Shown here: positions 11,141 to 21,394 of the stretch, piece after piece | Layout of the letters: the number at the start of each line of letters is the position of its first letter | Numbering within the stretch: position 1 is the first letter of the stretch | Origin: Carettochelys insculpta | Lineage: Eukaryota; Chordata; Testudines; Carettochelyidae | Assembly: GCF_033958435.1 (NCBI RefSeq) | Contig: NC_134137.1 | Coordinates: 229,813,501 to 229,877,500, forward strand | Direction of reading: 5' to 3' | Length of the DNA: 64,000 nt | Translations under genes and position numbers: made by a program | Notes under the pieces: generated by a model | Database searches by the model: none | What the model was told of the DNA's origin: nothing | What the model saw: the letters and a program-made list of their open reading frames with translations, nothing else

Positions 11141-11768
11141 AGCTGCGTCTACACGTGCACACAACTTCGAAGTAGCGGCACCAACTTCGACGTTAGGCGG
11201 CGAGACGTCGAAGTCGCTAACCTCATGAGGAGATAGGAATAGCGCCCTACTTCGACGTTGAACGTCGAAGTAGGGACCGTGTAGACGATCCGCGTCCCGC
11301 AACGTCGAAATTGCTGGGTCCTCCATGGCGGCCATCAGCTGGGGGGTTGAGAGATGCTCTCTCTCCAGCCCCTGCGGGGCTCTATGGTCACCGTGGGCAG
11401 CAGCCCTTAGCCCAGGGCTTCTGGCTGCTTCTGCGGCAGCTGGGGATCTATGCTGCAGGCACAGGGTCTGCAACCAGTTGTCAGCTCTGTGTATCTTGTG
11501 TTGTTTAGTGCAACTGTGTCTGGGAGGGGCCCTTTAAGGGAGCGGCTGGCTGTTGAGTCCGCCCTGTGACCCTGTCTGCAGCTGTGCCTGGCATCCCTAT
11601 TTCGATGTGTGCTACTTTGACGTGTAGACGTTCCCTCGCTGCGCCTATTTCGATGTTGGGCTGAGCAACGTCGAAGTTGAACATCGACGTTGCCGGCCCT
11701 GGAGGACGTGTAGACGTTATTCATCGAAATAGACTATTTCGATGTTGGCTGCACGTGTAGACGTAGCC
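11141..11768. mobile_element. Harbinger MITE nested in Harbinger copy 1
   Basis: Starts 'agctgcgtctacacgtgc', ends 'gcacgtgtagacgtagcc', and is flanked by ATA (11138-11140 and 11769-11771). It is 628 bp and closely matches, in inverted orientation, the MITE at 25279-25989. It consists of the two ends of the full Harbinger fused: the sequence upstream of the Myb-like gene and the sequence upstream of the transposase. A 105-codon frame across it is not a gene. Confidence 0.93.
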
Positions 11769-11960
11769 ATAATGTATAATACTTATTTGTTGTAATAATA
11801 TAATAATACGAATTCACCGTTTTGTGGTTTCACGAACAACAGGTCTACTTTTATTTGCAAGAAAAGTGGGGGGGGTGCTCTTGGGTGTTCTGTGGTGTGG
11901 GTGTACGGGCAGGGAGTGTTGTGGAGGATGGGGGGGGTGCAGTGGGGGGCCTGCCAGCAT

Positions 11961-13316
11961 TCACCCCGCGGCCTCATCGAAATGGGCCCGCAGAGCCTCC
12001 CGTCCTTTGGGGTCCACCTGGCGACTGGGGGCAGCGGGTGGCTGCACATCGGCTCTGCCGGCCTCCACAGCCCAGCCTGAAAGAATGCCTCCCCCTTACT
12101 CTCCACCAGGTTGTGGAGGGCGCTGCACGCGCCCACAATCTGGGGGATGCTGGTGGGGCCCACATCAAGGCGGGTGAGGAGACACCTCCAGCACCCTTTC
12201 AGGCGGCCAAATGTGCACTCAACCACCTGGCGCGTGTGGTTCAGGCGCATGTTGAAGCACTCCTGGCTGGCTGACAGATGGCCCGTGTAAGGGTGCATGA
12301 GCCAGGGCCAGAGGGGGTACGCCGCGTCTGCGATGATGCAGAGGGTCATCACGGTGTCCCCCACAGGGATCTCCCGCTGGGGGATGTAGGTCCCCCCCTC
12401 TCCAGCTGGCGGCACAGGCCCGAATTCCGGAATACCCAGGCGTCGTGGGTGCTGCCAGGCCAGCCCACATAAATGTCCTGGAAACGGTCCCGGCTGTCCA
12501 CCAAGGCCTGGAGGACCACTGAGTGGTAGCCCTTCCTGTTCAAGAAGCGTCTTCCACTGTGCTCTGGGGCGTGGATGGGGATATGGGTCCCATCCAGAGC
12601 CCCAAAGCAATTTGGGAAGCCCAGGGTGGCAAACCCCACGATGGCAGCATCCGGGTCCCCAAGCCACACGAGCCTGTGGAGGAGCAGAGCGTTGATGGCA
12701 CGGACGACCTGCAGGGGAAGGACATGGGAGAGCAATGAGGGGTGTGCAGGGTGTGTCTGGCCCTCCCCTGCCAGGGCTCCCCTCCACCCCCAGGGCTGCC
12801 TCCCCCTCCCCGTGGGTCCTCTTACCTCCATGAGGACAGCCCCGACGGTGGCCTTGCCGACGCCAAACTGCTGGCCCATGGATCAGTAGCTGCCTGGAGT
12901 GGCCAGCTTCCAGACAGCGATGCCGACCCGTTTCTCGACGCTGAGGGCACGCCGCATGGCAGTGTCCTGGTGCCTCAGTGCAGGGGTGAGCCACTGGCAG
13001 AGCTCCAGAAATGTCTGCCGGCTCATGCGAAAGTTCTGGAGCCAGCGGTCATCATCCTACTCGCCGAGCACCAGCCGCTCCCACCAGTTGGTGCTCATGG
13101 GGTAGCTCCACAGCCGGCGGCGTGTGCGGCAGGGGGGAGGGGGCGCAGGGGGGCTGCAGGGTCTGGGGTTGCTTCCTCCTTCTCTGGGGGCAGCTCCTCT
13201 TCTGTGACTAGAAGGTGATCGGCTGCCTCCTGCATGGCATGGAGCAGGGCAAGCACTGCTCCTACAGGGGCAGCTGGGTGGACCTCTGGCTGCTGCTGCT
13301 GCTGCTGGGGGTCCAT
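11961..13316 (-). pseudogene. PIF/Harbinger DDE transposase (copy 1)
   Basis: The start at 13316 gives 'MDPQQQQQQPE'. An N-terminal helix region ('WLQNFRMSRQTFLELCQWL') leads into the catalytic DDE_Tnp_4 domain. An intron of 117 nt (12825-12709) has GT...AG ends: GAG|GTAAGA and CCTGCAG|GTCGTC. The three acidic catalytic positions are visible: Asp in 'FGALDGTHIPI', Asp in 'GSTHDAWVFRN' and Glu in 'VVECTFGRLKG'. An in-frame TGA lies before 'GQQFGVGKAT' (about 12887). A frameshift falls at a C7 run near 12390, and another frame change occurs near 12020 before the C-terminal stop (11961-11963). The family excises and reinserts Harbinger elements. It is a pseudogene as read, though the C-run shift could be a sequencing slip. 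Confidence 0.88.
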
Positions 13317-13670
13317 GACTGCGTCGCTCAAGGTGTGCGTGCCTTTGGCTCTGCAGACCGCGTGCTGTGCAGGCTGAGTGTGTCTGGGAGGGGCCCTTTA
13401 AGGGAGCGGCTAGCTGGTGCCTCGGAAGTGCTAGTCCACCCTGTGACCCTGTCTGCAGCTGTTCCTGGCACCCTTATTTCAATGTGTGCTACTTTGGCGT
13501 GTAGACGCTCCCCTGCAGCGCCTACTTTGATGTGGTGCTGCCCAACGTCGAAGTTGACAGCACCAGCCCTGGAGGACGTGTAGACGTTATTCATCGAAAT
13601 AGCTTATTTTGATGTCAATACATCGAAATAAGCTATTTCGATGTAGCATACACGTGTAGACGTAGCCCTT

Positions 13671-14050
13671 GACTGTTTGGCTTTACATATATGCAATAGC
13701 TTTCTCAACATTGAACAACATTAAAGCTCTTAGTTGCTGCATTTTGACTTTTCATTATTTGAGCGTTTGCTGCTTTCTTGCCTTGACTGAAATCATTCTG
13801 GTCTTCTCGGCTCTTGTCCAGCAGCGGACTTGTTATTTCCATTGATCATGAGTATTTTAAGTACATATTAGTCACATATTTTATTTTATATTTGTGTTGC
13901 CAAATAAAATTATATTTTCAGTAGTGATACTACAAATTGAACAGGCATTTCACAGGAAATGAGTATTTGTTATTGGAAGGACTTGAATCCTAAAGCTAAG
14001 CTAGAGTGTTTATGTGCGCTGTTATTTTCTTTCAAACGCTTTTATTAATA
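13671..14050. other. AT-rich unassigned spacer
   Basis: AT-rich unique-looking sequence between Harbinger copy 1 and a Tigger-like element. No frame, RNA gene or repeat recognised. Confidence 0.5.
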
Positions 14051-14769
14051 CAGCAGTGTCTTGATTTATGCAAGGGCTGAGGTCCATTGCACATTGGCGT
14101 GACTCGAATATCGTGTAAATCAGGGGCAGCTTTTTCCCCAGTGGAATGCACATTCTGTGGCTGGGGAAGCAGCAGTAGCACCTGGACCTCCTTTTGAAAT
14201 GTAAGTCCTAGAGTTGGGGAGCAGCTGGGGAGGGTTAAGCCTGGCGGTGGGTTGGGGCTGTGGAAGTTGGACGGGAGGTTAAGCCTGGGGTGGGTTAGGG
14301 CTGCAGGGGGGTGGGGCTCATCTGGAGCCACGCACGCAAGGGGTTTGAACCAGGGCAGGCAGGACTGAGCTGGAGAGTGGGTGGTGAGCCAGGGCCACGC
14401 GTGGGTGGTGAGCCAGGCCGCAGGGGGCTTGAATGGGGGCTGCACGTGGAGGGTTTGAACCAGGGTGGGGGGGTTGAGTCAGAGCCAGGTGTTGGGAGGT
14501 GAGCCATCAGGGGGTTTGAAGTGGGGCTGGGAGAGAGTTGAGCTGGAGATGTGTGTGAGGTGTGGTAAGCTGGAGCCAGGGGTGGGGGGTGGGGAGTGAG
14601 CTGGAGCTGTGCACGTGTGGTGAGTGGGACTAGAGCGGTTGATCTGGGGCTGTGCAGGGCTGGGGGCTGCAGCCAGGGCTGGGGGGGGAAGTGGGATTTT
14701 GAGTAGCACTTAACTTGCATTAATACAAGTTAAGCACCACGCAAGATGTGTGATTTTGAGGGTTTACAG
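14051..14769. mobile_element. Tigger/pogo-like non-autonomous element with G-rich internal repeats
   Basis: Starts after TA with 'cagcagtgtcttgatttatgc' and ends '...gattttgagggtttacag' before TA. The first 160 bp and the last 70 bp match the element at 57733-58545 ('gggcagctttttcccca', 'ctccttttgaaa', 'gcaagttaag'). Between 14200 and 14690 a G-rich unit with cores like 'gggtttgaaccaggg' and 'gtgagcc' repeats imperfectly. There is no transposase, so it must be non-autonomous. Confidence 0.65.
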
Positions 14770-15370
14770 TATTAAATAAGCATCAAAAAGCCCAAACATT
14801 TTGCGTACGCTTATCAGGATGCATACGCGCCTTCGAGAATTGCATCCGATGAACCCCAAAGTGAATATTCTTTGGAAATTCAAAACAAATGCAAAACTTA
14901 AAGCAGTTGTCAGAAAGTGTTTTAATTGTAATATTTGCATCTATTTGACATTTTAGCTGTGTACCGTCTCAAAAGCTCAGGTGTAATTTAGGACATCTTC
15001 CATGGAGGCAGCATATCTCTAGATTACGCAGTGGGTTGAGCTTATTTTTTAATTTAATGTACTGAACCTATAAGCAGTGGGGTGTATCAGCACCCTCCCT
15101 GCAGTGGAGAGCCTGGACTGGCACTCCAACCCCATGCCCTCCTCCCCCAGGAGTTTGGAATGCTGGCTGCCCACTGCAGGTGTGGGGGGGGGGGGGCAAA
15201 GCAGTCTACAGCCAGGCAAGAGGGGGGCTGAACCGGGCCTGTGGGCTCTGCCTGGCTGGAGAGGAAATGCTGGGTACGCTGCCACTCCTTCCCCACTGGG
15301 CTGGGGGGACAGCAGTGCAGGAAAGGGCTACCTGGAGGCTTTCACCCTGTTGCTCCCATTAGCCTCCCTC
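14770..15370. other. No gene recognised
   Basis: Mixed unique-looking sequence with a short poly-G tract near 15186-15197. The frames present on both strands are composition artefacts. Confidence 0.45.
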
Positions 15371-15770
15371 CTGCCCACACTCCCACCATCAGCTGCCTCC
15401 TGCACACCCTGCGAAGACACCGCACCTCAGACCTCTCCCGCACAATCCCTCTCACCCAGACCCCCCTCACCCCCATGTCCAGACTACTACCCACCCCCAC
15501 CCTGAAATCTCAACCAGCTCCTAAGGAACACCCTCTCTCTCACCCAGATGCCCCCACCCTCAGCCTGTTCCCGCACTCTCCCTCCCACCCAGATCTCTCC
15601 TCTCTTCCTGCCCCTCCCTTCCACTCAGATTCCACACCTCCAGCCCACTCCTGCACCCCCCTCCCACCCTGACCATACTCACCCAACCCCAGCCCACTCC
15701 TGTACCCTGCCTCCTGCCCAGACTCCACAATCCAATCCTGCTCCCAAGCAGAACCCTCCTACATTCTGAG
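15371..15770. repeat. C-rich low-complexity / minisatellite tract
   Basis: A strongly pyrimidine-biased tract with recurring cores such as 'ctcccacccagatc' and 'cccactcctgcaccc'. The open frames (15241-15672, 15548-15769) are Pro/Ser/Thr-only and come from the repeat. Confidence 0.6.
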
Positions 15771-15899
15771 CCATGAACCTCTGATTTTTGGTCCCACCTG
15801 GGCCCCCAGAAGAGTTAATGTGGCCTAGGGAAAGCCCTGAACCTCTATCTCCTTTTCTGTCCCCTGCCTGTAGGGCTGGAGGATGAAGGGTGTGAGGTG

Positions 15900-16020
15900 T
15901 CTTAGTCAAGGGTTTGTTTTGTTTGTTTGCTGGGTTGTTTTTTATGTGGTCCCTGACTGATTTTCTTTCCTGTGGTCCATGGCTCCTCACCCAAAAAAGG
16001 TTCCCACCCCAATATATATT
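15900..16020 (-). mobile_element. hAT-like short non-autonomous repeat fragment
   Basis: Reverse-complement copy of the repeat at 2060-2150: 'ggggtgggaacc', then 'gtgaggagccatgg' and 'aaaatcagtcaggg' read in the same order on the minus strand. Confidence 0.5.
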
Positions 16021-17171
16021 AATAATACATAACATGTTATGTATTCATTGATCAGGGAAATTTTCAGTGTGAAAAATGTTCCACCTGTTTGTGAACTTTG
16101 ACTATACTTTGACCAAGAATGTATATCTTGACAAAAATAGTTATTTACCTCTGCTCTACACTGGCAAGACATTTTCCTCCAATCTTAAAATGCTAGCAGA
16201 AAAAACAGTTTTAATTTCTTGTGGTTGGATGGAGAGGTTTTAATTTGTTCAATTATAATCCAGTTTAAACTAAGCATATGGAATAGCCAATCTGGAAAAG
16301 ATATACAGGCACAGGCCCACTATAACACTGTAGACATTATCTGCTATAGTCCTTCTGAAAACTTGGATGTAAGGAGATTTTTTATTATTAACATGGATTT
16401 CTATCCCTTCCAAAGAAGTCTGTGAACTAGTTGGGTGATTTGCCGTGTCTTGGCAAGCAGAAACTTCATCTTATGTAAAGCAAAGTAAATCTGATGCAGA
16501 TTGACATCAGCTGTAGCTCTGCCTTACAGTGGCGACAATGCTTGGGGTATTATGTTCACTTTAATTTTAATATATAATTAGGGGTGTATCACAGCCCATC
16601 TCTGTTATGAGTTGGGCCCAATGTTGCATGACATTATTTAAGTTTCTCCTCAACAGGGCTGATGAATAATGTTCTCTGCTACAGAGAATTCCATATAGAA
16701 AAACTCTCTTTCAAAAAGCTACTACAGTTGATTGAAATAAATTTCAGCTAAACATTTTTCCACTAGAATTTGCCAATTTGCTGAAATCAAAATATTTTGC
16801 AAAAATGATTCAAATTGTAACAAAATTCTGATTAAATTTGCCTGATTCCCTATCTCTGCTCACCTCCTTGACAGCCCACCTAATGTTTTCAGGGAAACCT
16901 GGTATTCCGAGTTTTCTCTGTTGGCAGTCCAGCTTGTAGGGCTTTCAGGAATTGCAACTCTGAAGCAACCTATTATGTGGGGTGCCCAAGAGCAGCAGCT
17001 CCAATCCCTTTAGCAAAACATTTCAAAATGTTTGGATTTTGTTCAGAAGTGGAATTAAATCAATTTTTTATATCCCTGGCAAAAACAAACAAACAAACAA
17101 AATTTACTATTTTCCCTTCCAGTTGTCCCATTGTTGTTAGGTGGCCATTCTCAGAAGGGCAGCGATCTCCT
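16021..17171. other. AT-rich unassigned spacer
   Basis: AT-rich sequence with no supported gene. Short frames (16219-16425, 16977-17306) have no domain signature. It may hold very old repeats I cannot name. Confidence 0.45.
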
Positions 17172-17521
17172 ATTAGCTACGTCTACACTGGAACGCTATG
17201 TCGAAATAGCTTATTTCAAAGTGGCGAAATCGAAATAAGCTACTTTGACACGTGGTGTCCACACATCCTCTGGGGCTGGTGCTGTGGACGTTCAACGTTG
17301 ACGTAGGAAAGTGCTACATCGAAGTGGGCCGTGCAGCAGAGCATCTACACACAAAAGCCGCCCTGATTGAAATAAGGCCTGCAGACAGGGTCACAGGGCG
17401 GACTAGCCCTTCTGGGGCTACAGCGAGCCACTCCCTTAAAGGACCCCTCCCAGACACACTTGGCCTGCACAGTACGTGGTCCACAGAGCTGACAGCAGAT
17501 TGTAGACCCCTTGCACGCAAC

Positions 17522-18593
17522 ATGGACCCCCAGCAGTAGCAGCAGCAGTGGCTGCCAGAAGCCTTCAGGACCATCTCTGAGGCAGAGATCACCCTGCTCG
17601 GCGCCACGCAGGAGGCCGCCCAGCACCTCCTGGAAGACAAGTTCTCCTTCTTGGGGGATGAAGGGGCCGCCCCACACCATCCTGGGGCCCTCCTGCCCCC
17701 CCCCCGACCAGGCACACCACCAACTTTGGAGGTACCCCTCCAGCACGGAGTGGTGGGAGCGCCTGGTCCTCGAGGAGTGCAATGACGACCTCTAGCTCTG
17801 GAATTTCCAGATGAGCCGGCAGACATTCCTCAAGCTCTGCCAGTGACTCACCCCTGCCCTGCAGCACCAGGACACCCCCACGTGGCATGCCATCGCCATC
17901 GAGAAACGGGTCGGCATCGCTGTCTGGAAGCTGGTCACTCCACACAGCTACTGATCTGTAGGACAGCAGTTCGGCGTGGGCAAGGCCACCATCGTCATGG
18001 AGGTCAGGAGGCCCAGAAGGGGACTCTGTGGTCCTGCAGGCCATGGTGGACAGCCAGGGCCGCTTCCAGGACATATATGTTGGCTGGCCTGGCAGCACCC
18101 ATGAAGCCCGCATTTTTAGGAACTCGGGCCTGTGCTGCCGGCTGCTGGCAGGGACCTACATCCCCCAGAGGGAGATCCCTCTGGGGGACACCACCGTACC
18201 CTCTGCCACATGGCAGATGCGGTCTACCCGCTCCAGCCCTGGCTTATGTGCCCCTACACAGGCCACCTGAGTGCCAGCCAGGAGGGGTTCAACATCTGCC
18301 TAAACCATGCACGCCAGGTGGTCAAGCGGACTCTTGGCTGCCTCAAAGGCCGCTGGACGTGCCTCCTCACCCACCTGGATGTGGGGCTCCCCAACATGCC
18401 CCATATTGTGGGTGCATGCTGCGCACTCCACAACCTGGTGGAGAGCAAGGGGGAAGCCTTCGTGCAGGGCTGGGCTGTGGAGGCTGACACTGCCTACCCC
18501 CAGCCAGCCGCCGCCCTGAGCCGCCAAGCCGACCACGAGGGGATCTGGGTCCAGGAGGCCCTGCAGGCTCATTTCGACCAGGCTGTGGGGTGA
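17522..18593 (+). pseudogene. PIF/Harbinger DDE transposase (copy 2, lacks first catalytic Asp)
   Basis: ATG at 17522 starts 'MDPQQ' followed at once by a TAG. The helical N-terminus, 'SYxSVGQQFGVGKAT' with an in-frame TGA (about 17953), and the C-terminal half follow in changing frames. After 'MEVRRP' the sequence jumps to 'SVVLQAMVDSQGRFQDIYVGW', so the intron and the whole block with the first catalytic Asp (FGALDGTHI in copy 1) are missing. The second position reads 'GSTHEARIFRN' (Asp replaced by Glu). The region near 'VVKRTLGCLKG' has Lys/Arg where copy 1 has the catalytic Glu. All three acidic positions are therefore lost or changed. C-terminus ends near 18593. Confidence 0.87.
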
Positions 18594-18999
18594 GCACCAG
18601 TGGGGCCATCCCTGGTGGGCCACTCACTGCCCCCCCACAACACACTACTGCCCCCACACCCACACAACTGTGCCCTAAGAGCACATGACAACACATTTAT
18701 GTTTTAAAAATACACCTGAACATTATTTAAAACCAACAAAAAGGATGAAATTTGTAAACAGGAACAGGGGAACTATGCACATTGGGGGCAAGACAGCTAC
18801 TAAAGGCGGGGAGTGGGACACAACTATTTACAATGAGGTGGGGGAAACTATGTACAAAGGAGGGGGGCCTGAGTGGCCTAGTCCTTGGCCCCCTTCCCTA
18901 CTGTCCAGCACCCAGCATGGGGGGGGGCGTGACCCACACCTGGGCCAGAGGCGCCATCGAGGCTGGGAGGACCAGCAAGTATGGCTGGGCCAGCTTCTT

Positions 19000-20472
19000 A
19001 GCCCCGCGATCCTCCTCTTCAGCGGGCTTCAGGGCAGGCGGAGGGCGGCTGGGAGAGACGGCGGCTGGAGCAGCAGGGGGCGGGGGGCAGCATCCGCTCG
19101 GTGATCCGCTCCAGGGTCCCAGTGATCTGATCGAAGGTCTGCATGAAGGACCCCCCAGGCCTCCTGGTGCCAGGCCAGCGCTTGCTCCTGCACGGGGAGG
19201 TGGTGCTCTACCACCTCCACCTTGCACCAGAGGGTGGCGAGGACCTGGGGGTCAGCGGACGCCCGCGGCTGGCTCCAGCGGTGGCGGGCTTGTCCCGGGG
19301 CTGGTCCCCGCTCCGTTGCCTGAATGCCACGGCACAACATCCCTGCTGGGCTGTCCGGCATGATGGACATGGCGCCCGCACTGTCGTGGCCCTCAGATCG
19401 TGCAGCTGTGGAAAAGAGTGGGGAAGAGAGAAGACAGCCATTAGTCTGGGCCCTGACTTGTGGCACAGGCCCCCCCCACCTCCTCCGCTGTTGGGTCCTC
19501 ATCCCCTGTCCCCCAGGATGATGGGTGTGGTGTCTCTGTGGGTGACCCCCTTCGGGGGTTCTGCTCCTCCCGACCCCCAGGGATGGTGCGTGGCGCTGTC
19601 CTGGGAGGCGGGTGCTGACAGGCTCTGGGAGCCGTGCCACTTCTGTCCTGGGGCTGTGGTCTGGCTGGGCCATGGTGGGCTGGGGTCAGCTGGGTGTGGG
19701 GGGGGCCCTGGTCATGTCCCTTGTCCCTGCCCCTTAACCTGGGGGTGTGCACCTGTGAGGTACATAGCTGGCGGTCCGCTCCCATGGTCGGGGGACACCC
19801 TTTGGGAGGATGCCCTGCTGGAGCTGCAGGAGGGGAGGTCGATCAGGAGCTTCCTGTCGCTGGAGCCCTCCTCCTCCTCTGCTGTCTCAAGGGTGGGCTC
19901 CTCTGGGGGGGCCCCTGGGGTGCAGGGCTGGCCTCTGGGCCGGACCCTAGCTCCAAGGCCTACTGGGGCTCCTTGGCCGAGGTGTCAAGGGTGGCTGGGG
20001 GGGAGGAGGTGTACCGGGGGCTCAGGATCTCCCTGAGCGCCCTATAGAAGGGGCAAGTGGTAGGGGCAGCCCCCGACTGGCTGGCTGTGTCCCAGACCCA
20101 GACGTAACTCTGCCACAGCTCCTTGACTTTACTCCTGACATGGTCAGGAGTGCAGACAGGGTGACCCCAGGCAGCCAGGCCCTCGGCCAGCTAGGCGAAT
20201 GCACCTGCATTCCGCCACTTGCTTCCCATTACCTGGAGCACCTCCTCCTCGCCCCAAAGCCACAGCAGGTCCCAGATTTTGGAGTCCATCCAGGAGGGGC
20301 CCCACCACCTCTCCCCGCCTGCAGCTGGATGGTTGGGAGCCCAGGTTCCCCCTGGGGATGGGGTGCCCTGGGGGCGCTTAGGGGGCTGGCTGGCTGCCCT
20401 GGGCGCTGGGCGGTGGACTGGGGCCTCTGGAGGGCGTGCAGGGTGTGCATGTGTCTGTGCTGCTCCCTGCAC
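19000..20472 (-). pseudogene. Harbinger Myb/SANT-like DNA-binding protein (copy 2)
   Basis: Starts at ATG 20472 with the same N-terminal Met as copy 1. The SANT-like block is decayed ('WGPSWMDSKIWDLLWLWGEEEVLQ'), and a stop follows 'NAGAFA' near 20191. Downstream 'PDHVRSKVKELWQSY' is still readable. A second exon begins at about 19405 after 'ttccacag' and carries the Gln/Glu/Trp coiled-coil remnant ('EQALAWHQEAWG'). Several stops and shifts make it a pseudogene. Copy 1 allows the alignment. Confidence 0.82.
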
Positions 20473-20975
20473 GCTCTCAGCTTCCTGACACAGGAAATCT
20501 GGGGGCGTGGTGCTTTAAGGGCTGCTGCACGTGGCGATCATAGAGCCCCACAGAGGCTGGACAGAGCATCTCAACTCCTCAGCTGATAGCCGCCATAGAG
20601 GAGCCCACTATTTCAATGTAGCAGGACGCGGATCATCTACACACGCCCTACTTCGATGTTGAATGTCGAAGTAGGGCGCTACTCCCATCTTCTGGTGGGG
20701 ATAGCGATCTTGATGGCTCACTGCCTCAGATCGATTTCAACTTTGAAATAGTGTACGGCGTGTGTGGACGCGCCGTGCGCTATTCCAAAGTTGGGCCGGC
20801 TATTTCGAAATAGCTGGGTAGTGTAGATGCGGCTATTGTGTTTAATAGCACTCCTGCCACATGGCTGCTCTTAGCAATGACACTCTCTCAGGTAAGCTAG
20901 AAAAAATGCCGGCTCAGAGGACCTAGCATTAAGTAGTTACGTAATTGGCTAAAAAAACCCCCACAAATAAAGAGT

Positions 20976-21190
20976 AAAGAGAAGTTACTCACTTGTGTGG
21001 TAACGATGGTTCTTCAAGATGTGTCCCCGTGAGTGCTCCACACTCGGTGACGGGCTCACCCCGGCGCCGCAGATCAGAAATTTCCAGATGTGTCTTGTCG
21101 GGTCGCGCATGCACCGAGGCGCGTTGGTCCTTCGTGCGCTTTTGGTCACGTGCAAGATCCGGTCTATGCCAGTTCCTCAATCAACCACCT
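20976..21190. repeat. DIRS left inverted terminal repeat
   Basis: The block 'gacgggctcaccccggcgcc' and the following text to 'tatgccagttcctc' pair as an inverted repeat with 27605-27780, with scattered substitutions. Its outermost 35 bases ('gagaagttactcacttgtgt' onward) instead match the reverse complement of the internal complementary region. Confidence 0.88.
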
Positions 21191-21237
21191 CGGATGCTCC
21201 TGAAAGACACAAAGCAGAACTCCGAAGCAGGGACAAA

Positions 21238-21352
21238 CAGGTGAGTAGTGGAGCACCCATGGGGACACATCTCGAAGAAATATCGTTACCACACAAGTGA
21301 ATAACTTCTCTTTCTTCTTTGAGTGGTCCCCGTGGGTGCTCCACATTAGGTG
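21238..21352. repeat. DIRS internal complementary region (ICR)
   Basis: The left part (21252-21315) is the inverse of the outer left terminus (20976-21043). The right part, containing 'gtggtccccgtgggtgctcc', is the inverse of the outer right terminus (27755-27790), with about 30 identical bases in a row. In known DIRS elements such a region templates completion of the ends through a circular intermediate. Confidence 0.85.
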
Positions 21353-21394
21353 ACTACCCAGCAGTGACCCCAAAAATGGAGGTGGGTACCAGAT

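Larger units (their letters stand above)
7974..13667. mobile_element. PIF/Harbinger transposon copy 1 (two-gene, with nested insertions)
   Basis: Termini are 'agccgcatctacatatg' on the left and '...cacgtgtagacgtagcc' on the right, imperfect inverted repeats. They are flanked by a 3-bp direct repeat CTT (7971-7973 and 13668-13670), the target-duplication size expected of Harbinger. Inside are two convergent genes: a Myb/SANT-like DNA-binding protein on + (left) and a DDE transposase on - (right). Subterminal TCGAAATA/TATTTCGA palindromes line both ends. A 999-bp solo LTR and a 628-bp MITE are inserted between the genes, so the element proper is about 4.06 kb. Confidence 0.93.
17175..20834. mobile_element. 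PIF/Harbinger transposon copy 2 (inverted relative to copy 1)
   Basis: Termini are 'agctacgtctacactgg' and '...agtgtagatgcggct', flanked by ATT (17172-17174 and 20835-20837). The gene order mirrors copy 1: transposase on + at the left and Myb/SANT-like gene on - at the right, again convergent. Subterminal TCGAAATA palindromes are present at both ends. Length is 3660 bp with an internal deletion in the transposase. Confidence 0.93.

Noticed and set aside
11783..12994. 403-codon single frame as the intact transposase
   Set aside because: Only its last part is the true frame; the first part is a shifted reading of the DDE region, which lies in 12879-12400.
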